64,000 nucleotides of DNA from Streptomyces aidingensis (GTDB taxonomy: Bacteria; Actinomycetota; Actinomycetes; Streptomycetales; Streptomycetaceae), in contig NZ_FOLM01000008.1 in NCBI RefSeq assembly GCF_900112355.1, positions 62,001 through 126,000 on the forward strand, in the 5' to 3' direction. The position numbers and the translations under genes are program-made. Shown piece after piece: positions 7,427 to 17,745 of this stretch (its first letter is position 1; every line of letters starts with the position of its first letter). The notes below the pieces were generated by a model. That model was given only the letters and a program-made list of their open reading frames with translations. It did no database searches and had not been told where the DNA came from.

Positions 7427-9532
7427 ATGCAGTCACCAGCCCCGGGGCGTCACGCCCCGCCGCGTGACCAGGCTGCCCGGTCCCGGTGGCTCGGCACCGC
7501 GCTGATCGGCGGAGCCGCCCTGGCCGTCCTCCTCGGCGCGATAAGGCTGATCGCCGACGGCACCGCGCTGTTCCCCGGCGCCGAGCAGGGCTGGGCCCTG
7601 GCCGTGCTCACCGGCATCATCGTCGGCCACCTGGTGGCCCTCGGCCGGGACCGCTGGTGGGGCGGCAGCGGCTCCGGCGCCGCCCTCACCCTGGCCATGC
7701 TGCTGCTCTACGGCTGGGTGCCGGCCGCCCTGGTCAGCCTGGCCGTGGTCACCCTGGTCGGCACCGTCCGCCGGCACCGCCGGCCGCAGGCCCTGCTGCA
7801 CGGCGCCGCCGACATCACCGGCATCGGCGCCGCCGCGCTGGTGCTCGCCCTGTGGGGCGGCCACCCCAGCGTGGCCCGCCCCTGGCTGCCCGCCGGATGG
7901 GACGCGGCGGCGATCCCCGCGCTGCTGTGCACCGCGCTGGTCTACCTCGGCGTCACCCGCGCCCTGCTCTGGCTCTGCTTCGCCCCGCCCGGCGGGGGCC
8001 GGCCGCCCGGCCCGTACCGCGCCGCGCTGCTGCGCCAGGGCTCCGTCGGCGTCGCGCTGCTCGGCATCGCCCCGCTGATCGTGGTGGTCGCCGTGCACAA
8101 GCCGGTGCTGGTGCCGCTGTTCGCGGTGCCGCTGATCGCCCTGGACTCCACCCTGTGGATCGCCCGGGTGCGCGCCGAGGAGCAACTGCTCGACCCGCTC
8201 ACCGGACTGCCCAACCGCCGCTGGCTGCTGGACCGCACCCGCGTCGCGCTCGCCGAGGCCGAGCGCACCGGCAGCCGCTGCGCCCTGGTCCTGATCGACC
8301 TCGACCGCTTCCGCTGGGTCAACGACACCCTGGGCCACCTCGCCGGGGACCGGCTGCTGCTGCGGATCGCCGACCGCCTCCAGCGCGCTCTGCCCGGCGA
8401 CGCCGAGACCGCCCGGCTGGGCGGGGACGAGTTCGCCGTGCTGCTGCCCACGGTCGCCTCCGCCACCAGCGCCCAGCGCGCCGCCCGGGAGATCCTGGCC
8501 TCCTTCGCCGCCCCGCTGGAACTCGACGGCATGCCCCTGGTGGTCGAGGCCAGCGCCGGCGTCGCGGTCTACCCGGAACACGCCACCGAGCCCGAGGGGC
8601 TGCTGCGCCGCGCCGATGTGGCGATGTACACCGCCAAGCGCAACCGGGCCGGCGCCGAGGTCTACGAGCCCAGCCGGGACATCAACACCCCCGGCCGCCT
8701 CGGTCTGCTGGGCGATCTGCGGCGCGCCCTGGACACCGGCCGGATCACCCTGCATTACCAGCCCAAGGTCGGCTTCGACGGCCGGGTCGCCGGCCTGGAG
8801 GCGCTGCTCCGCTGGGAACACCCGGTACGCGGCCGGGTGCCGCCGGACCAGTTCATCGAGCTCGCCGAGACCTCCGGGCTGATGCCCCGGCTCACCGAGT
8901 ATGTGCTGGAGACGGCACTCGGCCAGGTGGCCCGCTGGCGGGAGGCGGGCATCACCGTCCCGGTCGCGGTCAATGTCTCCCCGCGCGATGTGCACACCCC
9001 CGGCTTCGCGGGCGCGGTCGCCGCCCGGCTCGCCCGGCACGGCGTCCCGGCCGGCTCGCTCCAGCTGGAGATCACCGAGCATGTGATGCTGGAGGACCCG
9101 CAGCAGGCCGCCGACACCCTGGCCGGGCTCACCGGCCACGGCGTGCGCATGTCCCTGGACGACTTCGGCACCGGCTACTCCTCGCTCTCCCATCTGCGCC
9201 GGCTGCCGGTCAGCGAGCTGAAGATCGACCGCTCCTTCGTGGCGCGGCTGGCCAGAAACGCCGAGGACGCCGAAATCGTCCGCTGCACCGTGGACCTGGC
9301 CCACTCCCTGGGGCTGGTGGTGGTCGCCGAGGGCGTGGAGGACGACCAGACCTGGGAGCGCCTGCGCGACCTGGGCTGCGACGCGGTGCAGGGCTGGCTG
9401 GTCTCGCCCGCCATGCCCGCCGCCGAGACCACCGCCTGGCTGCGGGCCCGCCGCACCGACGCCGCGCACGACGGCCCCCCGCCGCTCTCCGGGGCCACCG
9501 CCGCCCCGCCCGCCCGCCGCGCCGGCCCCTGA
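7427..9532 (+). CDS. rmdB: Membrane GGDEF-EAL c-di-GMP protein, RmdB-like
   Basis: A 701-residue c-di-GMP protein. The first 240 residues contain about six hydrophobic segments. A GGDEF domain follows, with GGDEF at about 332-336 and DPLTGLPNRR at its start. An EAL domain has EALLRW at about 458. The EAL catalytic set looks complete: NVSP, LEITEH, DDFGTGYSS, LKIDRSF, AEGVED and VQGW. The RxxD inhibitory site is lost (LPGD in place). The ligA-adjacent position and architecture match RmdB (SCO5495 in S. coelicolor, from memory), a phosphodiesterase affecting development. GAGAGG precedes the ATG. Likely a c-di-GMP-degrading membrane enzyme; whether GGDEF is active or a GTP sensor is open. Confidence 0.92.
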   Translation: MQSPAPGRHAPPRDQAARSRWLGTALIGGAALAVLLGAIRLIADGTALFPGAEQGWALAVLTGIIVGHLVALGRDRWWGGSGSGAALTLAMLLLYGWVPAALVSLAVVTLVGTVRRHRRPQALLHGAADITGIGAAALVLALWGGHPSVARPWLPAGWDAAAIPALLCTALVYLGVTRALLWLCFAPPGGGRPPGPYRAALLRQGSVGVALLGIAPLIVVVAVHKPVLVPLFAVPLIALDSTLWIARVRAEEQLLDPLTGLPNRRWLLDRTRVALAEAERTGSRCALVLIDLDRFRWVNDTLGHLAGDRLLLRIADRLQRALPGDAETARLGGDEFAVLLPTVASATSAQRAAREILASFAAPLELDGMPLVVEASAGVAVYPEHATEPEGLLRRADVAMYTAKRNRAGAEVYEPSRDINTPGRLGLLGDLRRALDTGRITLHYQPKVGFDGRVAGLEALLRWEHPVRGRVPPDQFIELAETSGLMPRLTEYVLETALGQVARWREAGITVPVAVNVSPRDVHTPGFAGAVAARLARHGVPAGSLQLEITEHVMLEDPQQAADTLAGLTGHGVRMSLDDFGTGYSSLSHLRRLPVSELKIDRSFVARLARNAEDAEIVRCTVDLAHSLGLVVVAEGVEDDQTWERLRDLGCDAVQGWLVSPAMPAAETTAWLRARRTDAAHDGPPPLSGATAAPPARRAGP

Positions 9533-9633
9533 CGCGCCGCCCCGGCCCGCGGCCCGCTCCCGGCCGTGCTGCGGTCGCGGGGGCCGAGCGGGCCCCGCCG
9601 CCAATGCGGGCGCGGCGGGCAGGCCGCGGCGCC

Positions 9634-9639
9634 TAGGAT
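9634..9639 (+). promoter_or_regulatory. Candidate -10 (TAGGAT) for the gatC operon
   Basis: TAGGAT lies about 50 bp before the gatC start in an otherwise GC-only spacer and fits TANNNT. No convincing -35 was found. Confidence 0.35.
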
Positions 9640-9686
9640 GGGGGGCATTCCAGACCACCCGACCTGACTCACCAGAGGATCGCCAC

Positions 9687-9986
9687 ATGCCTGGCATCAC
9701 GCGCGAGGAGGTCGCCCACCTCGCCCGGCTGGCGCGTCTGGAGCTGTCCCGCGAGGAGCTCGATCACTTCGCCGGCCAGCTCGACGCCATCATCGGAGCG
9801 GTCGCCGCCGTCTCCGACGTCGCCGAGGAGGACGTACCCCCCACCTCGCACCCCCTGCCGCTGACCAATGTCATGCGCCCGGACGAGGTCCGTCCCGGCC
9901 TGACCCCCGAGCAGGCGCTCGACCAGGCGCCCGCCCAGGAGCAGCAGCGGTTCAAGGTGCCGCAGATCCTGGGGGAGGAGCAGTAG
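9687..9986 (+). CDS. gatC: Asp-tRNA(Asn)/Glu-tRNA(Gln) amidotransferase subunit C
   Basis: GatC is the small chaperone-like subunit that bridges GatA and GatB in the transamidosome. It helps convert mischarged Glu-tRNA(Gln), and possibly Asp-tRNA(Asn), to the correct amide form. The 99-residue product shows the typical start ITREEVAHLARLARLELS and the C-terminal FKVPQIL. AGAGGA precedes the ATG. The gene begins the operon gatC-gatA-small membrane protein-gatB, with only 2 bp before gatA. The tRNA-Gln and gltX at the right end of the window belong to the same indirect Gln-tRNA route. Confidence 0.96.
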   Translation: MPGITREEVAHLARLARLELSREELDHFAGQLDAIIGAVAAVSDVAEEDVPPTSHPLPLTNVMRPDEVRPGLTPEQALDQAPAQEQQRFKVPQILGEEQ

Positions 9987-9988
9987 GG

Positions 9989-11481
<1,493 letters not shown>

Positions 11482-11485
<4 letters not shown>

Positions 11486-11718
11486 GCAAGAAGCCCAAGT
11501 CCAAGGCCGGTACGTATCTGTCGCTCGGGACCACCCTGTTCGGCGCGGTCAGCGTGGTCAAGCAGCTGCGCGCCGCCCGCAGTGAGCGCGACAGGCTCCA
11601 GCTCGCCGACGCCGTGGTGTCCGCCGCCGCGATCGTCACCGGAGTCGCCCTGATCGGCCGTGAGCTGCGCCGGATGAGCCGGAACCAGGGCACCGCCGCC
11701 GAGGCGCCGGCCGACTGA
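11482..11718 (+). CDS. Small conserved membrane protein inside the gat operon
   Basis: A 78-residue protein whose start overlaps the gatA stop by 4 bp. It has a basic N-terminus (MSKKPKSK) and a weakly hydrophobic segment (YLSLGTTLFGAVSVV). A charged helix rich in Arg and Glu follows, and then a better hydrophobic stretch (VVSAAAIVTGVALIG) ending in an Arg-rich tail. I recognise no domain. The position between gatA and gatB, with likely coupling to gatA, suggests a role near the amidotransferase, or simple hitch-hiking. GAGGAGGC precedes the ATG. Three 12-bp tandem units begin at its last codons. Confidence 0.75.
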
Positions 11719-11742
11719 CCGGCCGACTGACCGGCCGACCCA
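11707..11742 (+). repeat. 12-bp tandem repeat, three copies
   Basis: Two perfect copies of CCGGCCGACTGA and a third with its last three bases changed. The first copy contains the stop codon of the small membrane protein. Each unit repeats the TGA, which gives a run of in-frame stops before gatB. Confidence 0.85.
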
Positions 11743-11764
11743 CTGATGTGAGAGGTATCCCGTC

Positions 11765-13273
11765 GTGACCGTCACCGAGCTGGTGTCCTTCGAGGACGCG
11801 CTGGCGTCCTACGACCCCGTCATGGGCCTGGAGGTCCATGTCGAGCTGGGCACCAAGACCAAGATGTTCTGCGGCTGCGCCACCGTCGTGGGCGCGGACG
11901 CGAACACCCAGACCTGCCCGGTCTGCCTCGGCCTGCCCGGCGCCCTGCCGGTGGTCAACGCCACCGGCGTGGAGTCGGCCGTGCGCATCGGCCTGGCCCT
12001 GAACTGCACCATCGCCGACTGGTGCCGCTTCGCCCGGAAGAACTACTTCTATCCGGACATGCCGAAGAACTTCCAGACCTCCCAGTACGACGAGCCGATC
12101 GCCTTCCAGGGCTATCTGGACGTCGAGCTGGAGGACGGCGAGGTGTTCCGGGTCGAGATCGAGCGCGCCCACATGGAGGAGGACACCGGCAAGTCCACCC
12201 ACATCGGCGGCGCCACCGGCCGGATCCACGGCGCCTCGCACTCCCTGCTCGACTACAACCGGGCCGGCATCCCGCTGATCGAGATCGTCACCAAGCCGAT
12301 CACCGGGGCCGGGGCCCGGGCGCCGGAGGTGGCCCGGGCGTACGTGTCCGAACTGCGCGAGCTGATCCGGGCGCTGGGCGTGTCCGAGGCCCGGATGGAG
12401 CGCGGCCAGATGCGCTGCGACGTCAATCTGTCGCTGCGCCCGCACGGCACCGAGACCTTCGGCACCCGCAGCGAGACCAAGAACGTCAACTCGCTGCGCA
12501 GCGTGGAGCGGGCGGTGCGGTCCGAGATCCAGCGCCACGCCATGGTGCTGGCCGCCGGGGAGAAGATCGTCCAGGAGACCCGGCACTTCTACGAGGACAC
12601 CGGCACCACCACCCCGGGGCGGCGCAAGGAGGAGGCCGAGGACTACCGCTACTTCCCCGAGCCCGACCTGGTGCCGGTGGCCCCGGCCCGGGAGTGGGTG
12701 GAGAAGCTGCGCGGCAACCTGCCCGAGCTGCCCCGGGTGCGGCGCGGCCGGCTGCGCGAGGAGTGGGGCATCTCCGCGCACGAGATGCAGTCCGTGCTCA
12801 ACGCGGGCGCGCTGGATCCGGTCACCGCCACCATCGGGGCGGGCGCCGAACCGGCCGCCGCGCGCAAGTGGTGGATGGGCGAGCTGGCCCGGCGGGCCAA
12901 CGAGCAGGGCGTGGAGCTGGCCGAGCTGCCGATCACGCCTGACCAGGTGGCCCGGGTGGCGGCGCTGGTCGCCGAGGGCGCGCTCAACGACAAGCTGGCC
13001 CGTCAGGTGATCGAGGGCGTGCTGGCCGGCGAGGGCGGCCCGGACGAGGTGGTGGAGCGGCGCGGCCTGAAAATCGTCTCCGACGAGGGCGCGCTGGGCG
13101 CGGCGGTGGACGAGGCCATCGCCGCCAACCCGGCCGTCGCGGAGAAGATCCGCGGCGGCAAGGTGGCCGCGGCCGGTGCCCTGGTGGGCGCGGTCATGAA
13201 GGCCACCCGCGGGCAGGCCGACGCGGCCCGCGCCCGGCAGCTCATCCTGGAACGCCTCGGCGTCTCCGGCTAG
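11765..13273 (+). CDS. gatB: Asp-tRNA(Asn)/Glu-tRNA(Gln) amidotransferase subunit B
   Basis: GatB binds the mischarged tRNA and transfers ammonia from GatA to the aminoacyl group after phosphorylation. The 502-residue product shows MGLEVHVEL, the cysteine cluster CGCATV ... TCPVCLGLPGALP, and YFYPDMPKNFQ near residue 97. It also has the HMEEDTGKS segment and the C-terminal YqeY-like helical domain. The GTG start is preceded by GAGAGG. It ends the gat operon and is followed by a strong hairpin terminator. Confidence 0.97.
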   Translation: MTVTELVSFEDALASYDPVMGLEVHVELGTKTKMFCGCATVVGADANTQTCPVCLGLPGALPVVNATGVESAVRIGLALNCTIADWCRFARKNYFYPDMPKNFQTSQYDEPIAFQGYLDVELEDGEVFRVEIERAHMEEDTGKSTHIGGATGRIHGASHSLLDYNRAGIPLIEIVTKPITGAGARAPEVARAYVSELRELIRALGVSEARMERGQMRCDVNLSLRPHGTETFGTRSETKNVNSLRSVERAVRSEIQRHAMVLAAGEKIVQETRHFYEDTGTTTPGRRKEEAEDYRYFPEPDLVPVAPAREWVEKLRGNLPELPRVRRGRLREEWGISAHEMQSVLNAGALDPVTATIGAGAEPAAARKWWMGELARRANEQGVELAELPITPDQVARVAALVAEGALNDKLARQVIEGVLAGEGGPDEVVERRGLKIVSDEGALGAAVDEAIAANPAVAEKIRGGKVAAAGALVGAVMKATRGQADAARARQLILERLGVSG

Positions 13274-13296
13274 CGCAGGCGCGCACGGCACATCTG

Positions 13297-13334
13297 GCAC
13301 GGCGGCGGACCCCGCCCGGCGTCCGCCGCCGTGC
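13297..13334 (+). terminator. Hairpin terminator after gatB
   Basis: A perfect 14-bp stem (13297-13310 with 13321-13334) and a 10-nt loop, nested inside a second 9-bp pairing (13283-13291 with 13343-13351). There is no T tract, as is common in Streptomyces. Confidence 0.8.
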
Positions 13335-13897
13335 ACCCGCACGTGCCGTGCCGCACCCGTTTTCCCGCACCCGCTGCCCCGGCCGGCCCCGGACCGCGGC
13401 CGGGGCAGCCCCCGGGAAGCGGCAGGGACATCCCTGCCCGGAATCGGGGAACTCCCGGATGGGGCCCGGCACCGTGATCACCCAGCGTCCGTGGCATGAC
13501 GACGATCACCGGCCCCCGCACGCCCCGTCACCGTCCGCCCCGTCTCCTGACGCTCCGCACGACGCCGGCCATCTCATCCCGCGCTCCCCGGCGGCGGGCC
13601 TTGGCGGGGAGCGCGCGGCACCGCGGCGCGGCGTCTGAGGTGCCTTAGGCCCGAAGGAACCGCGGCGCGCGAGGGCCTTAGGCACCGGCGGGTCCACGGG
13701 GTGGCGCGGCTCACCCGCCGTCCCCGGGCGGTCTCCCCGGAACCGCGGAACTAAGGCTTCCGGAGGGGCGAAGACTGGGCAGGCGCCCGATGTGGCGGGG
13801 GTGCCTGGGACGGGAGAGTGGTCTCACCGACCGCGGAAACGCCGGCGGCCACCGCCGCCGGCACCTCCGCAGCCAGCGCCGACCACCGGGAGCGACC
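13335..13897. other. Gene-free spacer before the first small-protein/LAL cassette
   Basis: About 560 bp without a convincing gene. A 96-codon open frame at 13348 has Pro/Ala/Arg-rich content typical of GC shadow frames and no ribosome site. The region holds the long inverted repeat listed separately at 13639-13686, and another TAAGGC run at 13751. It probably contains the promoter of the small basic protein gene. Confidence 0.5.
13639..13686. repeat. 14-bp perfect inverted repeat built from GCCTTAGGC sites
   Basis: GGTGCCTTAGGCCC (13639-13652) is the exact reverse complement of GGGCCTTAGGCACC (13673-13686), with a 20-nt gap. Each arm contains GCCTTAGGC, which is itself a near-palindrome, so the structure could be two protein sites or one RNA hairpin. 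It lies about 215 bp before the small gene at 13898. Confidence 0.7.
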
Positions 13898-14077
13898 ATG
13901 TTCGACCACTACCGCCTGCACCAGCACCGCGCCGAGCAGCTGCACCGGGAGGCCGCCGAGTCGCGCCGGGCCGGCGAGGCCCGCCGTGCCGCCCGCCGCC
14001 GCAGGCGCGGCGAGGACGCCGCCGAGGACGGACCCCCCACGCGGCAGCGGACGGGGGACTACACCCGGGCCGCCTGA
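13898..14077 (+). CDS. Small basic protein of the LAL cassette, copy 1
   Basis: A 59-residue, Arg-rich protein starting MFDHYRLHQHRAEQLHREAA. GGGAGCG lies 5 nt before the ATG. It is clearly related to the small protein at 20500: both contain LHREAA, then GEARR, AARRR and a terminal DGP. Both sit just upstream of a large LuxR-family ATPase. No known domain was recognised; the pattern suggests an amphipathic basic helix. A much larger frame in another register runs over it (from 13792), but that frame matches nothing until the LAL start. The recurrence of the pair supports this as a real gene. Confidence 0.7.
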   Translation: MFDHYRLHQHRAEQLHREAAESRRAGEARRAARRRRRGEDAAEDGPPTRQRTGDYTRAA

Positions 14078-14310
14078 CCGTGGCGGCCACCGGCCCGGCC
14101 GGGCCGGGCGGAGCGGACGGGCCTTCCGTTCCGCCCGGGCCGCCCGGGCCGGACGGCTTGCCCTCGGCCCCCGCGCCGGCCGGGACCCCCGCCGGCGCTC
14201 CGCGCCCGCTGTCCGGGCACGCAGTCCCGGCGCACACACTCGCCGGACCCGCACTCGCCGGGCGTTCGCTCTCCGGGCGGGGGCGTTCCGGAACCCGGCC
14301 GTGGCATGTG

Positions 14311-17300
14311 ATGCTCGATGCCGTGCTTCCGCAGAGCGTCAGCCCGGTCTTCGTCGGCCGCGGCACCGAACTCACCGCCCTGACCGACGCCCTGGCCCGG
14401 GCCGAGCGCGACGGCGAGCCGCAGCCCGTGGTCATCGGCGGCGAGGCCGGCCTCGGCAAGAGCCGGCTGCTGGAGGAGTTCGCCGTCCGCGCCACCGCCG
14501 CCGGGGCGACCGTGGCCGTCGGCGGCTGCGTCGAACTCGGCTCGGACGGCCTGCCGTTCGCCCCCTTCGCCGCCATCCTGCGCTCGCTGCACCGCCGGTT
14601 CCCCGACGCGCTCACCGCCGCCGCCGCAGGCCGCGAGACCGAGCTGGCCCGCCTGCTGCCCGGCCTCGGCGAGTCCCTTCCGCAGCCCGCCCGCGAGGCG
14701 GCCGGGGACCGGGCCCGGCTCTTCGAGTTCACCGCCCGGCTGCTGGAGCGCCTGGCCGCCGACCGCACCCTGCTGATCGCCGTCGAGGACCTGCACTGGG
14801 CCGACCGCTCCACCCGCGAGCTGCTCGGCTACCTCTTCCGCGCCGTCCAGGACGCCCGGCTGGTCCTGGTCGCCACCTACCGCACCGACGACATCCACCG
14901 CCGGCACCCGCTGCGCCCGTTCCTGGCCGAGCTCGACCGGCTGCGCAGCGTGCGCCGCATCGAACTGCGCCGCTTCACCCAGGCCGAGGTGACCGCGCAG
15001 ATGACCGGCATCACGGGCACCGAGCCCGGGACCGACCTGGCCCGCACCGTCTTCACCCGCTCCGAGGGCAACCCCTTCTTCGTCGAGGAGCTGACCGCGC
15101 ACTGCGGGGGCGGCCTGCGGGGGATGAGCGAATCGCTGCGCGATCTGCTGCTGGTCCGGGTCGAGGCACTGCCCGAGGAGACCCAGGAGGTGCTGCGGAT
15201 CGTCGCCGAGGGCGGCTCCACCCTGGAGCACGGCCTGCTCGCCGCCGTGGCCCGCCGCCCGGAGCCCGAGCTGCTGGCCGCGCTGCGCGACGCGGTCGGC
15301 GCCCAGGTGCTGGTCCCCACCGAGGACGGCGACGGCTACCGCTTCCGGCACGCCCTGATGCGCGAGGCGGTCACGGACGATCTGCTGCCGGGCGAGCGGG
15401 CCCGCCTCAACCGCCGCTACGCCGAGGCCCTGGAGGCCGCCCCGCAGCTGGTCCGCGCCGACCAGCGGGCGGCCCGGCTGGCCGGCTACTGGTACTACGC
15501 GGGCGAACCGGCCAAGGCGCTGCCCGCCGTGCTGGACGCCGCCGTCCAGGCCCGCCGCCGCTACGCCTTCGCCGAACAGCTCCATCTGCTGCAACGGGCC
15601 CTGGAGCTGTGGGACGCCGCCCCGCCCGGCACCCTGGCCGCGCTGCGCCCGGTCGACGTGCTGTGGGCCTATCCCGAGTCCGGGCCGCCGCGCCCCGCCG
15701 ACCAGGTGGACATCCTGGCCGAGGCCACGCTGGCCGGCGTCCTCGCCGACCAGTCCGACCGGGCCCAGCTCATGGTCCGGCAGGCGCTGAAGCTGCTGGA
15801 CGAGCGGGCCGACCCGCTGCGCGCCGCCTGGTTCTGGATGCAGCGCTCCCGGCTGAAGGTGGACGGCGTCTCCCGCCGGGACGGCCTCGCCGAACTCGGC
15901 CGCGCCAAGGAACTGCTGCGCGGCCTGCCGCCCACCACCGTGCACGCCCAGGTGTTCGCGCTGGCCGCCGCCCAGATGCAGGAGGAGTCGCGCGGCCCCG
16001 AGACGTTCGAGGCCGCCCGGCGGGCCGTGGACCTGGCCCGCGCGGTCGGCACGGAGAGCACCGAGCTCTACGCCCGGCTGACCCTGGCCGCGCTGCGCGC
16101 CGATTCCGGCCGGGTGGAGGAGGGCACCGCGGAGATGCGGGCGGTGCTGGACCGGGTGCTGGAGCGCGGCTATGTCTCGCTGCTGGGGCGGTCCATGGTG
16201 AACCTCACCGCCACCCTGGGCGGGGTGGGCCGGCTGGCCGAGGCCGAGCGGACGGCGCGGCAGAGCGAGGAACTGGCCGGCCGGCACGGGCTGGACGAGG
16301 CCCTGCCCTGGCTGGCCACCAACCGGGCCTGGATTCTGTTCATGCTGGGCCGGTGGCAGGAGGCGGAAGCCGCCCTGGAGGCCGTCGTGCACGGCCACCC
16401 GGTGCTGCGGCTCCGGTCCAGCGGGCTGCTGCTGGCCGGCATCCAGGCGACGCTGCGCGGTGACGCGGCGCGGGGCACGGAGCTGCTGGCGGACGCGGTG
16501 GCGCCGCTCCCCGGGCGGGACCTGCTTCCCGACTTCGCCCTGATCCATACCCGGCTGCGGATCGAACTCGCCCTCGCGGACGGCGACATCGGCCGGGTGC
16601 GGGAGGCGTTCCTGGAGGCCCTGCCGCTGCCGGCGGTGCCGTTCACCACCACCCTGTTCTGGGAGCTGCTGACGGCGGTGGCCGGGGCCGAGGCCGAACT
16701 GCGCGGCCTGCCCGCCGCGGCCGACGGCCGGGCGGAGGCGCTGGCGGGCATCCGGGACGTGGTGAACGGAGTGTCCGCCGCGCAGCCGCTGTGGGCGGCC
16801 TTCGGCAGGCTGGTGGACGCGGCGCTGCGCACCGCGGAGGGCCGCGGCCGGCCGGCGGACTGGGCGGCGGCGGCCGATGCGCTGGAACCGCTGTCCGTCC
16901 CCTACTACCTGGCGCTGGCCCGCACGGGCCTGGCCGAGTCGCTGCTGGCCGCCGGGGACCGGGCCGCGGCGGCCGGGCCGCTGCGGCTGTCCCGGGAGGC
17001 GGCCGGGGAGCTGGGCGCCGGGCCGCTGCTGGACCGGTCCCGGCGGCTGGCCGCGCGCGGCGGCCTCCTCCCGGAGCGGGAGCCGGCGCCCCGGGCGGCG
17101 GCGGACGGGCCGGGTGCGCCCGCCGCCGCCCGGGACGCGGCCCCGGCCCCGTTCCGTCTCACCCCGCGCGAGCGGGACGTCCTCGCCCTGGTGGCGGCCG
17201 GGCGGAGCAACCGGCAGATCGCCGAGGAGCTGTTCATCTCGCCGAAGACGGCCAGCGTCCATGTCTCCAACATCATGGCCAAGCTGGAGGTGTCCAGCCG

Positions 17301-17352
17301 CGGTGAGGCGGCTGCCGTCGCCCACCGCCTGCGTCTGACCGGGACACCGTGA
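14311..17352 (+). CDS. LuxR-family ATP-binding regulator (LAL type), copy 1
   Basis: A large ATP-binding LuxR regulator of about 1013 residues. The N-terminal AAA-type module follows SPVFVGR, with Walker A GGEAGLGKS (Lys at about 50) and Walker B LLIAVEDLHWAD (about 155-165). A long helical TPR-like middle comes next. The C-terminal LuxR helix-turn-helix spans about 950-1013 (LTPRERDVLALVAAGRSNRQ, then SPKTASVHVSNI). LAL proteins usually activate catabolic or secondary-metabolite operons after binding an inducer. The start is uncertain: ATG 14311 aligns with copy 2, but the frame is open back to 13792. It resembles the copy at 20910 along its whole length. Confidence 0.88.
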   Translation: MLDAVLPQSVSPVFVGRGTELTALTDALARAERDGEPQPVVIGGEAGLGKSRLLEEFAVRATAAGATVAVGGCVELGSDGLPFAPFAAILRSLHRRFPDALTAAAAGRETELARLLPGLGESLPQPAREAAGDRARLFEFTARLLERLAADRTLLIAVEDLHWADRSTRELLGYLFRAVQDARLVLVATYRTDDIHRRHPLRPFLAELDRLRSVRRIELRRFTQAEVTAQMTGITGTEPGTDLARTVFTRSEGNPFFVEELTAHCGGGLRGMSESLRDLLLVRVEALPEETQEVLRIVAEGGSTLEHGLLAAVARRPEPELLAALRDAVGAQVLVPTEDGDGYRFRHALMREAVTDDLLPGERARLNRRYAEALEAAPQLVRADQRAARLAGYWYYAGEPAKALPAVLDAAVQARRRYAFAEQLHLLQRALELWDAAPPGTLAALRPVDVLWAYPESGPPRPADQVDILAEATLAGVLADQSDRAQLMVRQALKLLDERADPLRAAWFWMQRSRLKVDGVSRRDGLAELGRAKELLRGLPPTTVHAQVFALAAAQMQEESRGPETFEAARRAVDLARAVGTESTELYARLTLAALRADSGRVEEGTAEMRAVLDRVLERGYVSLLGRSMVNLTATLGGVGRLAEAERTARQSEELAGRHGLDEALPWLATNRAWILFMLGRWQEAEAALEAVVHGHPVLRLRSSGLLLAGIQATLRGDAARGTELLADAVAPLPGRDLLPDFALIHTRLRIELALADGDIGRVREAFLEALPLPAVPFTTTLFWELLTAVAGAEAELRGLPAAADGRAEALAGIRDVVNGVSAAQPLWAAFGRLVDAALRTAEGRGRPADWAAAADALEPLSVPYYLALARTGLAESLLAAGDRAAAAGPLRLSREAAGELGAGPLLDRSRRLAARGGLLPEREPAPRAAADGPGAPAAARDAAPAPFRLTPRERDVLALVAAGRSNRQIAEELFISPKTASVHVSNIMAKLEVSSRGEAAAVAHRLRLTGTP

Positions 17353-17368
17353 GCCGTCGGCGGCCGGC

Positions 17369-17662
17369 CTAGACCGACTTCATCTCAAAGGGGTCATGCT
17401 CATTGATCAGCTTGTCGAGCCGGGCCTGGTCCACCCGGGTGGTCATCTCCTGAATCTCCTGCCGGTCCCGGACGACCTTGGCCAGGGTGAAGGCCGAGGT
17501 GACCACGTAGACCAGGCCGAGGCCCAGAAAGGCGCGCTCCCAGGTGCCCAGCGGCATCCGGGCGACCGCCACGGTCACGGCCGTCAGCGCGACGGCGAAG
17601 GACAGCACCGCCTGCACGTAGTACGCGGTGGTCATCGGTCTGCGGATGGGTGGTGGCGTCAT
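17369..17662 (-). CDS. YiaA/YiaB-type small membrane protein
   Basis: A 97-residue inner-membrane protein with two transmembrane segments (YYVQAVLSFAVALTAVTVAVA and AFLGLGLVYVVTSAFTLAKVV). The signature around GTWERAFLGLGL and the following VRDRQE is typical of the YiaA/B family. The C-terminal tail is charged. The start at 17662 has GGGAGGG 8-14 nt upstream; an alternative ATG at 17635 would give 89 residues. Function is unknown in the family. It converges with the LAL gene, only 16 bp apart, and diverges from the peptidase. Confidence 0.85.
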   Translation of the reverse strand: MTPPPIRRPMTTAYYVQAVLSFAVALTAVTVAVARMPLGTWERAFLGLGLVYVVTSAFTLAKVVRDRQEIQEMTTRVDQARLDKLINEHDPFEMKSV

Positions 17663-17745
17663 GGCAACCACCCTCCCGCCGGGCCGCCGCCCCGGCCATC
17701 CGTACTTGCCCTCACTTCGTCTAGGTATGAGGAGCAGAAACCCCC

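Noticed and set aside
13348..13638. 96-codon frame after gatB
   Set aside because: No ribosome site, low-complexity Pro/Ala/His content, and it begins inside the terminator structure.
13792..14310. N-terminal extension of the first LAL protein
   Set aside because: The frame is open, but this part is Pro/Arg/Ala-rich, matches nothing, and overlaps the small ORF with its own ribosome site. Copy 2 aligns from 14311 onwards.
14059..17325. 1088-codon minus-strand open frame antisense to the first LAL gene
   Set aside because: Shadow of the LAL reading frame; Gln/Gly/Arg-rich without any recognisable motif.
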